This document shows positions 33,679 to 45,645 of a stretch of DNA of 64,000 bases, piece after piece. The notes below the pieces were generated by a model. It was not told the origin of the DNA, did no database searches, and was given only the letters and a program-made list of their open reading frames with translations. A program made the position numbers and the translations under genes. The stretch covers positions 155,529 to 219,528 of the forward strand of contig SAXG01000070.1 of assembly GCA_012932865.1 (NCBI GenBank), in the 5' to 3' direction. This DNA comes from Amylostereum areolatum. Its lineage: Eukaryota > Basidiomycota > Agaricomycetes > Russulales > Stereaceae. Every line of letters begins with the position of its first letter. The first letter of the stretch is position 1.

Positions 33679-35860
33679 ATGAACGACCATACCCATACGA
33701 AACGTGACTCGGACATGACTGCGCTCGACCCGCATCGGTCCTCTAGCAACATATCGACGGATTCCCACCCTGCGACCATCACCGGCGTGGAAGCTGATGC
33801 TGTAGTGGCTTCGAAGGAAAATAGGGAAGGGAAGACGGGCGCAGACGCAGACCCGGAGGTCATCGTGCTCGACTGGGAAGGCCCTGATGATCCGGGCAAT
33901 CCTCGAAAGTGCGTGTTCCCGTTTCCTGTTCGTTCCAGCCATTCATTGCCCCCACGACGACATCCACAGTTGGAGCTTGGTCATCAAATGGCGCTCGGCC
34001 GTCATCGTCTCCGCCTTCACCTTCATCTCAACTGTGTCCTCTTCTATGATCGCGCCGTGCTCTGCCCAACTGGCTGAACAGTGGGGTATCACGAGCACAG
34101 TCCTACTCGCCATGACCACCAGCGTGTTCATCCTCGCATACTGTGCGTGTTTGTTTTGCACTTACAGGCTACAGTTCGTTCACTGACCCTTTCTTTAGCC
34201 GTTGGACCCCTATTTCTTGGGCCAATGAGTGAGCTGTATGGTCGATCGCGCGTCCTGCAGGCGTCCAATATGTTTTACTTGGGTGTGTCCATCTCTTGCT
34301 TCTCCGTCTTGCTTTGTTGACTTCTGTCCTAGCATGGAACATCGGCTGTGGGTTCGCTCAAAGTAAAAACCAGCTTATCGCATTTCGTTTTTTGGCCGGG
34401 CTTGGTGGCTCAGCGCCGCTATCGGTGCGTTTTCCCCTGTTCTACGGAAATTGTCGCGATTCTAATTATGCAGGTCGGAGGAGGTGTATTGGGCGACCTG
34501 TTCACGGCCGAAACTAGAGGCCAAGCCATCGCAATCTATTCCCTCGCGCCTCTACTTGGTCCGGTTATTGGCCCGCTGACCGGCGCGTGGGTCGCCGAGA
34601 AGTCTACCTGGAGATGGGTGGTATGTTCCCCTACTTAACCGACGAACTTGAGAAGCGAGAAGCTCACGTCTGCATCCTAGTTTTGGTCGACCAGTATCGT
34701 GGATGCCGCCGTTCAAGTTGCGGGCCTTGTCTTCCTGAAAGAGAGTATGTTATAGGTTCCATCTTCTTTGTCGCCATCCTGATCTCCACCGTGAAGCCTA
34801 TCCTCCAGTCCTTCTGGAGCGACGTGCAGCGCGCATGCGCAAGAGCGCTGATATTGAGAAAAACGTTCAGATCATCACAGTGTTTCAGAAGACGCAGGCC
34901 AGAGAGTACGTTTCTTCTTCTACCTCTCATGTAGGAGATTAACGTAGGATCTACGTAGTTGGAAATCGGTGTTTTCCAAAGCGCTCACCCGCCCCTTCGT
35001 CATGTTTATGTATGAGCCAATCATTCAACTATTGGGGGTATACATGGCATTCATTTACGGCCTCCTTTACCGTACGTTGTCCCGTGCTCCCTTTTATCCC
35101 GTGGTCTGACCAATGGCGTTCAGTATTTATCACCACTATCCCGGACATCTTTGAGAATACTTACGGCGAACGTGTTGGCATTGCGGGCCTCAACTACCTT
35201 GCCTTCGGTGTCGGGTTGACTGGCGCATCTCAGATCAACGCACGATTACTGGATTACATTTACAGAACTCTGACGAAGAGGCGTGGTGGGAAGGGAAGGC
35301 CTGAGTACCGTCTACGTATGTCGCTTTCTGACGCCTGCGCATTGTCGAATGCTTACCCTTAACTAGCGTCGATGGTTCCCGGAACAATTCTCCTCCCCCT
35401 CGGTCTGTTCTTAACCGGCTGGACCGCGCGCGCCAGCGTCCACTGGATCGTTCCCGACATTGTGCGTCTTCTGCTATTCAGGTTCGCATTTATACGCTAA
35501 TCGCGCTGCAGGGCATCGCAATGGTGGGCGCGGGTGTTATATTGAACTTCCAAGCTATCCAGACATACGTCATTGACGCGTTTACGCTGCACGCGGCGTC
35601 GGCGCTCGCTGCAGTCGCGTTCTTGCGCTCGATATGCGGCTTTGGATTCCCGCTCTTCGCGCCGACGATGTACAACGCGCTCGGGTACGGCAAAGGAGAC
35701 TCGATCCTCGGCGCGGTGGCCATCATTATCGGGTGTCCCGCGTGCGTCCTTTTTCTTTTGTATTTGCGAGGTGCTGTACTGACGGATGGATAGGCCGTAC
35801 TTGTTATGGGTCTACGGAGAGCGAATCAGGAAGGCGAGCAAATACGCGCATAAGTCGTGA
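33679..35860 (+). CDS. MFS transporter, drug:proton antiporter (DHA1) type
   Basis: Membrane exporter of the DHA1 group. A long cytosolic N-terminus ends LDWEGPDDPGNPRK, the usual lead into helix 1. Then come WSLVIKWRSAVIVSAFTF, AVGPLFLGPMSELYGRSRV (motif A of loop 2-3), FRFLAGLGGSAPLS, GGGVLGDLFTAETRGQA and LAPLLGPVIGPLTGAWV (antiporter motif C), then TWRWVFW. The second half includes TIPDIFENTYGERVGIAGLN, LDYIYRTLTKR and FGFPLFAPTMYNALGYGKG. It ends with a basic KASKYAHKS tail at 35860. About ten short introns interrupt it. Substrate unknown; this group covers toxins, metabolites and polyamines. Confidence 0.92.
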
Positions 35861-37460
35861 CGCGTTCGCCGCTCACACGGCCTCGTCTTTGACGAGACGT
35901 GCCGAACAGGGGGGCGACATTGACTCGCGCTCTGCGCCGTTTGCGCTATGGACACTCCTCATAGTTGGGAGTGTATCTGCATCGCTAGACATGGTTGTGT
36001 CCCTGCGATTGGCGGTATCAGGAGCTAGGCTCTGGGTTCTGGGACGGACGGACGGACGATCTGACGATGCGCCTCACAATTGTATATGTACAATAGATGG
36101 TTTTTCACCACGTGTATCTAGTATTGCCTTCTCGGACCTACATGCCTACATAGGAATCAGGACGTGTTTGAAGACGCTGGCGACGTTTGCGATGGCAATA
36201 AATCGCATCTAGCCACTGCACTCGCCTAAGTTGGGCTAGTATTGCACCGAATACGTGAGCTTTTGACCCGAATGTGTCCAAACAAGACTAAGATCACGAA
36301 ACATACTACAACTTCTTCTCGAGCTCTCACCAGGCTCTCATTTCACTTCCTCTTCGACGGTTCGACCTCACGAGTGCCTCAGCGCGGCTTCTGATATGAC
36401 ATCAAACTCCTCTCACTGTCTCCCTCATGAAAATTGTCTTCGTGACACAAATGCGCCGACAAGTGCGCGTGTGACGGTCCATGAGGAGATACGTTCAAAG
36501 CCTTAGCAGCGCCCGTTAGTGGAGAGTCGAAACGCAACGGTCGTATTGATCGCCTCGGGACGCAAAGCATCAAAAGGTCAGAAAGTGCGCGAGGATAACC
36601 CTTTCGTCCTGTCGTATGCTCGCTCTAAACTGATTATGTTTTCTCAAGAGTCCGGGCGCTTTGCATCCTTTGCACCTGAAGCTTGAAGGCTGGGCTAGGC
36701 TGGGATATTCTCCACCCTGTACGTCAAGGTGACCAAGTCGTTCTAGGGGGCGAGTCAACGAGCATTCTACCGCGCGTGATTTCAATGCGCATGGGTAGAT
36801 CGAGGATAATGTCTCGTCAATAGCGGACATAAACTTTGAATGAGATCGCCGAGGAGGGGGGGTCATTAATGAACGAACCCGAGCATAAAGTTGTCATTGT
36901 CCATGTTTTGAAAGAGGTAGTACGCTGCATCCCTCTACATATCTCTCTAGCTCATGTACGCAGACGCCGTTTAGGTTCTCGAGCGAGATCGCCGGTCCAA
37001 ACCCGATTCTGTCATGCCTCGAGGTGGCCACGCAGTTTGCTGTCAAAACATCGTCAAAGCCTATTCACGTCGACAGGAGGGGCTCGTGATGTCGGACCCA
37101 AACCTCACAGTGGTCGAAGCCTCTCGCCCAACGGTCTCGGCTACAGTCGTACAGCTCACAATAGGTCAATCTCACGCCAGTTCGCCTCCATGGGGTTTCC
37201 GCCTGCTTGTCGTCGCATGAACGCCCTGGACGCTATGCACACCGTCAATCCTAAACAAGCAATCAAGTTATCCACAGCCTGTTCTCTTCCAGATCAGGAT
37301 CCCATGATGTCGGACTCCCCCTTCACCGATGTCTATACCTCCATAAGGTCGCCGAATGTTTGTTCGTGTGTCGAGGAACTTACACATTGCCAGCCATACA
37401 TGAGCGAGCGAGGCTGAGCAAGCTCATCACTCGCCGCTCGTTTCCCCCTCCCGAGCCGCC
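35861..37460. other. Intergenic, no gene recognised
   Basis: About 1.6 kb. The longest frame (36836-37417, 193 codons, +) is Arg/Ser/His-rich with no domain and no plausible promoter, so I treat it as chance. Confidence 0.4.
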
Positions 37461-37866
37461 ATGCCGTTGGTAGACACCGGCTCTTTCACGCTCCATACAG
37501 TGCTTGTATTTCTAATCTTTATACTCGTTTGCTGGTACGTGTTGAAGATGCAGGTAGGTCTGGCTTCTGTGCTCCGTTGGTTCTCAGGCTGACTTCCTAT
37601 TTTATCATCCAAGTTGGATGCTATCCCCACCGACGATTTGTTTTCATACCTCGCTGCATTCGTCTTCTATGCTGATAAGGAAAGATACCACAAAGTACGC
37701 GTACTCTTACCTGATATTGTATGCGCATTTAACGTCCCCGAAGCGTGTTTTCCCAGGGGTATCCAAGCTTACCCATTCTATCGCGGATAAGGTTATGTTC
37801 GCGGGAGGAGACCTCATAGAGAATATCCTTCAGGTCTCGAGCGACGTGGAAAACGTGACTAAACGG
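37461..37866 (+). pseudogene. Cytochrome P450 N-terminal fragment, possible leader of the oxidase gene
   Basis: Starts MPLVDTGSFTLHTVLVFLIF, a signal-anchor helix ending WYVLKMQ, then LDAIPT, as in basidiomycete P450s. Exons 37461-37553, 37614-37694 and about 37744-37866 can be joined in frame; the last holds KVMFAGGDLIENI, like the segment after the first P450 beta strands. The rest of a P450 (I-helix, ExxR, heme Cys) is absent. The last exon ends in phase 0 at GTGAGT, and the next acceptor (37920) opens phase 0 into the oxidase below, so a fused transcript is possible. It could equally be a decayed leftover. Confidence 0.6.
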
Positions 37867-37920
37867 GTGAGTATGACAGTCTTTTTCCTCGCTGCGATCA
37901 GTCTTATACATATCTGATAG

Positions 37921-40080
37921 GCTGGTTCGCAGTCCATTCCTGTTACTTGTGTCCCGTTCCTTTCCTCGACCAAACGAATATCTTCGATACGGGATCTATA
38001 CGCTCAACAAGTGTTGCGTGACTACCAGGCCAAGGTTTCTCGCAGCCTTCCTGTGGGCAGAGGTCTACCCTTCCCAGTACCACCACCCGGCTCCGGCGAC
38101 GGTGGCGCCAGGCTTGTCACCATCCGTATCATTGGGGCAGGAGCGTCCGGTCTTTTTGCTGCAATGCTTATCAATGACCTCAAGGGGCCCCTTCAAGAGG
38201 CTGGACTCATCTTTCAGCACGAAGTCCTAGAAGCGGAGACGGCCAACAGTGCACATCCCGTTGGTGGAAAACTGCATACCCATCGCTTCTCCGATGGTCC
38301 TAACGATTACTATGTCCGCATACCTATCTTTCCATTCGTGGTGCATACTGAGATCATGGAACTAGGATCGAGGCGCCATGCGGTTCCCTGATATCCCCTT
38401 CATGCAGCCGGTCAAACAATTGATTCAGCTCCTCGGTCTGGACCGGTTGGTCATCCCCTACTACTTGTCAAACCCGAACAACATCAAGTTCTTCAATGGC
38501 AAAATCCTCACCCACAGGCAAGTCGAACAGGCGTTTTCCGAAGGGGACTACGATCCTTTCCAGACAGGCGTCCAAGGTCTCAGCGGGAACGTCGATAAGG
38601 TGATCAACGACCAGATTGGTCCCTTCAAAGCGGCTCTGAAGGAAAACTTCGAAAGCGGCTGGGCGAAACTCCTGGAACACGACGGATGGTCGACGCGAGG
38701 ATATATGGCAATGAAAGGGACGTCACCAACGGGGCCATATTCTGACCAAGTATGTAGCGCGATCGTCTCCAGCACCATGAGGCTCGTTACATTCAAATTT
38801 TCGTGCAGGTGATCAACTACCTGGAAACCTTCGACACCGCCACGGGGTTGTACGACCAGGCTCTTTCTGAGACTATGATGGACAGCCTTGATTTCGATTA
38901 CGAGCCCGGGGTCGAGTGGTATTGCATTCAGTGGGTACCCTGTCTTATCCGTGTGCTCATGCATAGCTCATTGGCCGTTCTGACAGGGGCGGCACTGGAA
39001 CGCTTGCCGATGCCATGGTGGCCAAGCTCCCGCCCGGGACTATTCTCAACGACAGACGTGTAACGTCTCTCGCTCTGGCCGAAGACGGCTCCGGGGTTTC
39101 TGTCTCTTGCTCCTCGGCACCTCCCAAAACATACAGACATGTTGTTTCGACCATTCCCTTCTCGTGCCTCCGTACCGTCAACACCTCTCAATGTAATTTC
39201 TCGTGGACGCTCAAAACGGCCATACGAACCTTGCACTACGATGCTTCGACCAAGGTTGCTATCAGGTTCACGACGCGCTGGTGGGAGCACTTGAGTGTGA
39301 AGGGTGGAGCAGACCAGTTCGGCGGCGTTTCAACGACAGATAGGCCGACGCGCGTCGTGGTTTACCCTTCCTACGGAATCGGAGGGAAAGATGCAACTAT
39401 GATCGTCAGCTACACATGGTCCCAAGATGCGTTGCGTTTGGGTGCATTGAGCGGGGGCTCGTCGGTGGACACTCTCAAGCGAGTCATCCTCAAAGATCTT
39501 GCGGACATGCACGGCATCACGGATGACAATTTTCTACCCAGCCTTGTATCAGCCTTCGACCTTTGGTCGTGGTACAATCAAGAAAATGCGGCGGGTGAGT
39601 TTCGCTGTCCTCTCCTGTGTTCGACGCGAAGCTGCTTTACTATCCTCTTCCGGCGACCTCCAGGCGCTTTTCCACTTTTCGGGCCAGGTCAATTCTCCAA
39701 CTTATATGCTGAGGTGACCAAGCCGGTGAACGGGATCTTGCATTTTGCTGGGGAGGCGACGAGCGTTCACCATGCGTAAGTGCTCGATTCGTGGTGCAGG
39801 TGGACTGAAGCGGCGATGACCTCGCTTCTAGGTGGGTGCTCGGGGCGATGAACAGCGCATGCAGAACAGTTGGGGAGATCGTTCGTAATCTTTTTTTTTG
39901 TGCACCTCGTAGTCACTTGCTGACGAGGGACGTCGATTCTGCGCAGATTGTTCAAGAAGCCCAGTGGGGAAACGCGACAAGCTTCTCAATACTATCAAGG
40001 AATTATGGCCTGGAATCCACGAGTTTGATACCGAGATGCTTGTGCAGCAGGTCGCCCTGGGCCAGCACGGATACGATTAG
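37921..40080 (+). CDS. Flavin amine oxidase, L-amino-acid oxidase type
   Basis: FAD enzyme that oxidatively deaminates an L-amino acid, yielding a keto acid, ammonia and hydrogen peroxide. The start is not settled; the first clear coding is IRDLYAQQVLRDYQAKVSRS. Then SLPVGRGLPFPVPPPGSG and the dinucleotide-binding IRIIGAGASGLFAAM with HEVLEAE at the end of strand 2. Further marks are MRFPDIPFMQPVKQLIQLLG, AIRFTTRWW and, near the end, GILHFAGEATSVHHAWVLGA, the C-terminal FAD-contact motif. After a further intron it ends KELWPGIHEFDTEMLVQQVA to 40080. Multiple introns (for example near 38310-38370, 38750-38810, 39590-39660). No secretion signal is seen unless the upstream P450-like exons belong to it. 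Confidence 0.88.
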
Positions 40081-40771
40081 TACGGCCTACGCTTCAATAT
40101 ATGTCGCTCAATGCATTTACTTTCTCGATGTGCGGGCGACGCCGAACGCTTCGGATGAAAATATCGACGAGGGTGTGTCGTGCTCGGAGCGTGGGTGGTG
40201 GTCTTGAAGGACAATGCGGTGACTAGGAAGCGTAAAGTTACGTTTGTACTGCTATGTAGGATCTTTTTCGAGTCAATATCATGGTGTTTATATGGCGTTT
40301 CCTGCCCATCGCTCCTGGTGATTCCGCTTGACCGTATATATATGCCACGCAGTTGCAATAATCAATGTTCGTGGAGTTGAACTTGTTGCAAATGAAATGG
40401 AGAACAACGTCATGATGCCATGTGGCATGGCTCTCCGGTTACTTACCGGGACCCATTCTCCGACTCACTCGGGAGTCCGCCCTACACGTTCCTGAGATTC
40501 GTCTTCCAGCTTTCGCCTCTAGTGTCAGTGACCTCCACCTCCGTATCCCCCTGTATCCCATTACGACCTACTCTTTGGCCCTCAAGGCCTCATTTCCTAG
40601 AGATCTGCTATACCTAGCCAAGCACCCGCGATTATAGACGTCTCTGAGACTGGTGAGCCTCTCAGTGACTTCCCTTCCTCCTGTTCTAACGGCGTGTGCT
40701 TGAACTGTCTACAGGTTCCACTATATTAACTTTCTGCATTATTCCTGCAGCTGGTCGCATCTTGTGCTATA
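40081..40771. other. Intergenic, no gene recognised
   Basis: 3' flank of the oxidase and promoter of the thioesterase. Frames at 40420-40637 overlap and carry no family signal. Confidence 0.45.
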
Positions 40772-41843
40772 ATGTTCTATCCTCTCCGTCGCTTTGCGTT
40801 GGCCACCACCCGTTCTGTGTTTAGGTCGCGTCCACTATCCACTAAAGCTTCATCTTCGGGCTCTTCCTCCTCCTTCCGCGCCCTACGAACTGGCCTTTTC
40901 GCATCATCCCTCGCCATCTCTGCGTACACCGCTGGTTCACTCTACCCTCCTACCCTTCTCACTTACATCTCGCCAAGACCAGCGCCGCCCCCACCCGACC
41001 CTGATCACCCGGACAGTATCACATACCTCATCACCCTCGAAGAGGAGCTTCATGCCCTTCCCTACCTCGCTGACCTTCGTTCCCAGCCGGACGCAGACGA
41101 GTGGTACGAGACGCGGCCTTATGCAAATATCCCTGAGGAGCGGCGCGTGAATAACCTCACCGCAGGCGCGCTGCGGGGACCAGGTCGGCTGGCGCTACCG
41201 CCGTTGGTACGCGCGAAGAAAGACGAGACGGAGAGCGTGATCATCGTGCATGTTGGGCGGGGATTGTGTGGACACGATGGAATCATCCACGGAGGAATGC
41301 TAGCGACGCTCCTGGATGAGAGTTTGGCGAGAACGGTGTGTAACATGGGTTTTTGGTTGAGAAAGCTATGATCTAACACGATGCTACACAGGCAATCCTC
41401 AACCTCCCCGAGAAGATTGGAGTGACGGCAAATCTGAGCATCAACTACCGTGCGCCGACCAAGGCAGACCAGGTATGCATCTCCAAGCTCTATCGTTTCG
41501 ACCATCGGACTTACCTTGAACTGTCTCCAGTTTATCGTCTTGAAAATCCGCCTGACCGAAGCCAAGGGGCGTAAGTCATTCGTCTCTGGACGCGTCGAAG
41601 ACCTTTCCGGGACCCTCCTGGTCGAAGCCAAGTACGCCCGTCTCGTATACTCTTCAATCGCCGGAGCTCATGGATCTTTTCAGTGCTATGTTTGTTCAGC
41701 CCCGATATGCTAAGCTCCTGAGCTCGTCTGGCGTCCGCGAGGCTCTAGGGGCGCCGCCTGCCGCGGAGCAGCCGAAGCGCCCAGTTGAAGATTTGTTGCC
41801 CCCTCAGCCCGTGGCTGCGTCTGGCGTTGCAAAGATGTCATAG
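40772..41843 (+). CDS. Hotdog-fold thioesterase, probably mitochondrial
   Basis: Acyl-CoA thioesterase of the 4HBT hotdog superfamily. The N-terminus MFYPLRRFALATTRSVFRSR is Arg/Ser-rich without acids, as in a mitochondrial presequence, followed by one membrane-like segment (GLFASSLAISAYTAGSLY). The catalytic core has GHDGIIHGGMLATLLDESLA, the HGG motif with its following Glu, then NLPEKIGVTANLSINYRAP and GRKSFVSGRVED. Introns lie near 41337-41391, 41473-41530 and 41633-41683. It ends with a Pro-rich tail to the stop at 41841-41843. Substrate chain length cannot be told. Confidence 0.88.
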
Positions 41844-42512
41844 CAGATATTCTGCCTACACATACGTAGAGGGACATTTCTAGTTCATTCTCTGCTTGTT
41901 GGATCCGTCGTTGAAGGGCTTGTAGCGCACACCGTAGATTATCTAGAATCATTTAAAAGGTTGCCTACTCGGCCTGTGCTGGCTATCGTTGTATCAGAAC
42001 CTGCCCCTGTCGGTGGTCCTTCATAGAATCATACAGCCCTTTGGAACGTCCGACGTTGGCGAGGGATTCGTGTCCTTATGATTGGCTAATTTCTATGACC
42101 TGTCTGCTGACCAAAGATTTTTCTCTCATCTTTAACGGCTGCCTCAGCTTGCCGAATTGCCGCGTCATCCCTCCGTCGGAACTCAGAGTCTCACGCTGCC
42201 AATTTCTTCACTTACACGTTTACACTCCACGCCAAAATCCTACGATCCCGACGGAGGCATCGTGAATACGCTTACCCGCCCGTTTCTGCTGAGCGAAGCT
42301 ATTGAATGCCTACCTATGCCGTTGTACATCAGTGATTCAAACGCGGTGAAGCCTGGAGACGCGTGGCCTGCGGCCGTTATAGACAGAGCCGCCCTCACAG
42401 CCAGCAAAGGGCATATAAAACCACACGCCTTTGGACCGCCGAAGTTGCACAACAACCCACTCCCTCTCCACTCAACAAAACCCTCACCTTCACCACAAGT
42501 CAACCGTGAAAA
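41844..42512. other. Intergenic, MAPEG promoter
   Basis: No gene recognised; CATATAAAACC about 100 bp before the MAPEG start is a likely TATA box. Confidence 0.45.
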
Positions 42513-43301
42513 ATGACGACGATCACTGTCCCCGATGGGTATGTGACGGTACTTCCTCTCGAATGATAAAACGTCCTGACCAGTGATCAGACTGGCTTGG
42601 GTGGGCGTGTCCTTGCTTTCGACAGCTTTCCTCCTGCAATGGCAGTCAATCGGTGTTAGCCTCGCGAGGGTCAAGGCCAAAGTCGACTATCCACGTAGTG
42701 AGTACCCGATTAGTTGCCTGTGGACTGGCGGCTAGAGCTTCGTGAACCAGTGTACGCAACCAAGGAAGAGCAAGAGGCCTCGAAGGAGGCGATGGTGTTC
42801 AACTGCAAACAACGTACGTACCTACCGATGTACTTTGTGTGCTTTGCGTCTGATGAGAAGTCTGTACCGTCTGAAGGTGCACACCAAAACACGCTCGAGG
42901 GCTTGACTACCCTCTACCTAACGTGAGTCCACATGCCCCCCTGTTATCATCTAGCCCACTCACGGTGTGTGACCCGGATAGCGCCGCCATTACGGCAGTG
43001 CAATACCCCAAGTTCTCCGCTGCCATGACCGGACTTTGGACTCTTAGCCGCGTGTTTTACACCATCGGGTACTCGACGGGATCCCCGGCGAAGGTACGCT
43101 CTTTTCTCCCAGCCCGAGAAGGATATCTTTGTTAATGTAGAATGGGGTTAGCGTGGACCTGCGTTCAGATTTGTCGCGCTTTCGTCCGTTGGTGAGTACT
43201 ACGTCTGTTTATCGAGGGTGTGCGGGTGCTGACGGCGTACCATAGGTCTTTTGGTTTCATCGATCAAGGTCGTGTACGATGGTGTCATGGCAAGCCTGTG
43301 A
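42513..43301 (+). CDS. MAPEG protein (microsomal glutathione S-transferase 3 type)
   Basis: Four-helix membrane enzyme of the MAPEG family, which conjugates glutathione to lipophilic compounds or reduces lipid peroxides in the ER. It starts MTTITVPDG; after an intron come LAWVGVSLLSTAFLLQWQ (helix 1), RVKAKVDYP, VFNCKQR (in place of the usual FNCAQR) and AHQNTLEGLTTLY, the conserved helix-2 motif, then VFYTIGYSTGSP and a final VSSIKVVYDGVMASL. Six exons; the acceptor of the next-to-last exon near 43170 is uncertain. Motifs match the MGST3/LTC4-synthase-like group found in most basidiomycetes. Confidence 0.88.
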
Positions 43302-43891
43302 ACGGTGGATCCAGGGAGTCTTTGTGATGCTAATCGTTGAGCCATTGAGGGGAAGTTAAACAAACCTCTCCCTTTTGTACTATGGCGATCACAAGCGTGG
43401 CAAATAGCATTCGTATAGGTTTCCCAGAGCGCTGTTCACCATTCCCTTGATAGCACGCCGAGATGATACGACGGATGACCAGTTAGAACCCTTTGGATCA
43501 GCTTTGGATGTTATATTGTTGCATTCAGAAACGCCTTAAAGTGAGCACGGTAGTTGCCTGAGTTGCTGAAGAGTGTTGGTCAATAGCCTGAAGAATGAGA
43601 TCCACAAGGGGGGGGTTAAGCTTGAAGGTACACTCGGAGGAGGGATGCCTATATACTGTTTCCTACATTGCGCAATATCGCGAGCAGTTGTACACACCGC
43701 CATCGGTTGCACCACTGGGCAAGAGTAAAGGCGACATGCACTTCGGCGATCCCCTCGGGCGGCGAGATGTCACGTGGTCAGAATGAGCATGTTTACGTAA
43801 GCGTTGCGCTGATGGGAGGAAGAGCGTCAATTTCTTCTCTCTGTCATTCCATCCCCTCCCTCAAGCCTCCTCAAGCCTCTCCGACGTCAAG
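43302..43891. other. Intergenic, ribosomal protein promoter
   Basis: No gene recognised. The stretch ending in CT-rich sequence before the eL8 start is typical of fungal ribosomal-protein promoters. Confidence 0.5.
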
Positions 43892-45182
43892 ATGGTGAGT
43901 ATCGTTGCATTTTGTGATCGCAAATGCACCACTGGAGCTCGATGCATGGTCATCCGTGGAAATAGTGGCCGTTGAGAGGACGGATGGTACGTCGCTGCTC
44001 CAGATGTACCCGACAATCGACTGATAAAAACTCTTGTAGACCATCCCAATGCATATCGAGAAGACCACTTGTCTCTCTCACTGCCGAGCCTTCTGGCGAT
44101 GACGCATTATGCTGGGCTCGACGTGCTTCATGCACGTCGAGCGCTAGAGCTCCGGAGTGCACGCGCGATACCAGCTTCTGCTGTTGTATATCGTGACTAA
44201 CGTCCTCCGTCTCAATGACCAGCCCCCCAAGAAAGGAACCGGAAAGAAGCCCGCGGCCGCCCCGTTCGGTGCTAGCAAGTCATCCAAGCCCACGAAAAAC
44301 CCTCTCTTCGAGGCTCACCCCAAGAACTTCGGTATTGGTACGTCTCCCTTCCATATTTTCCTGCTTATTCGTGTATACTGAACGCCTTTCCATGCAGGCC
44401 AGGATGTTCGTCCCACTACAGATCTCACTCGCTTCGTAAAGTGGCCGGAGTACGTCCGCCTTCAACGCCAGAAGGTCATCCTCAGCCAGCGCCTCAAGGT
44501 GCCGCCGGCCATCGCCCAGTTCTCCCACACTCTCGACAAGAACACTGCGACCCAGTTGTTCAAGCTCGTGGACAAGTACCGCCCTGAGACTAAGCAAGAG
44601 AAGAAGGCTCGTCTCGACGCTGTTGCGAAGGAGACTGCCGAGGGTAAGGCCGCACAGAAGGTTCGTTTGCCCTTCTTCGCAGTTGATCGTTCTCTCACGG
44701 AACGTTGTATAGGACACCAAGAAGCCTGTCTTTGTCAAATACGGTCTGAACCACTGCATCGCCCTGGTTGAGGCCAAGAAGGCGTCCCTCGTTGTCATTG
44801 CTCACGACGTCGACCCCATTGAACTCGTCATCTTCCTCCCTGCTCTCTGCCGCAAGATGGGTGTCCCCTATGTTATCGTTAAGGGCAAGGCCCGTCTTGG
44901 TACGGTCGTCCACAAGAAGACCGCTGCCGTCATTACCATCCAGGACGTGCGTAGCGAGGACGAGCGTGAACTCGCTACCCTCATCTCGGCCGCTAAGGCG
45001 AACTTGTAAGTGTATTCTTTCCTTCCTTCCTTCAGCGCGCTTACTCCTGGCTCAGCTCTGACAAGTACGAGGCTGCTCGTCGCGACTGGGGTGGAGGTGA
45101 ACGCGGTAACAAGTCCAAGGAGATGCTCCGCAAGCGTGCGAAAGCTTCAGGCCAGACCGTTGCCAACCTTGGCAAGCTCTAG
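43892..45182 (+). CDS. RPL8: 60S ribosomal protein eL8 (L7a/L8)
   Basis: Component of the large cytosolic ribosomal subunit. The ATG at 43892-43894 is directly followed by a 328-nt intron, so the start codon stands alone in exon 1. Exon 2 opens at 44223 with [20 protein letters not shown]. Family motifs follow: [80 protein letters not shown] and [18 protein letters not shown]. It ends QTVANLGKL at 45182. About 257 residues, as expected. Shorter introns lie near 44338-44398, 44661-44712 and 45007-45056. The unusual first intron holds a perfect hairpin. Confidence 0.96.
44116..44142. other. Perfect hairpin within eL8 intron 1
   Basis: GCTCGACGTGC and GCACGTCGAGC face each other around a TTCAT loop, giving 11 uninterrupted pairs. 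Introns of ribosomal-protein genes often host snoRNAs; I could not find well-formed C and D boxes or an H/ACA pattern around this stem. Confidence 0.6.
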
Positions 45183-45645
45183 GTTCGGAGCAAGCCCTTG
45201 CTCCGGGCCGCGCTCCGCGGGCACCTCTGCAGAGGGGCTTGCTTCAAGATGCGCGTCGGACATAGACTTGATCCTCCTTCCTCCGTTCCTCCCCACATGC
45301 ATGGATTCACTCGAGAACCTGTAAATTTATCTTAATAATAATCATACCTAGCCTTTCAGACACTTTCCAACCTCAAGGGACAACTCGGAACTGCATAGCC
45401 TTCCTTCCAAGCGGCATCACAGTCCAAACCCCTACATCGGACTCGCTGTAGAATCGGGAGCCCTCCATTCGTACAAAATCCACCTATCATATCAATCTCA
45501 CTGTCATGTAGCCTATCCATGCAATTTTGACGCACCCGTAAAATTCTACGGCGCTGAGCTCGTAGATGTCGAGCCGGTGACAGGACTGTAACGGGATCAC
45601 AGACCAGTGACACTGTGACGACGCGTACACGACCGAGCTCGGAGT
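45183..45645. other. Intergenic, no gene recognised
   Basis: 3' region of eL8, including AT-rich sequence that could hold a polyadenylation signal, and the flank of the next ORF. Confidence 0.5.

Noticed and set aside
36836..37417. 193-codon + frame
   Set aside because: No domain, irregular composition and no promoter or splice context; treated as chance.
43892..44222. C/D-box snoRNA in the eL8 intron
   Set aside because: GATGA and CTGA words are present but in the wrong order, and no terminal stem joins them; only the hairpin is reported.
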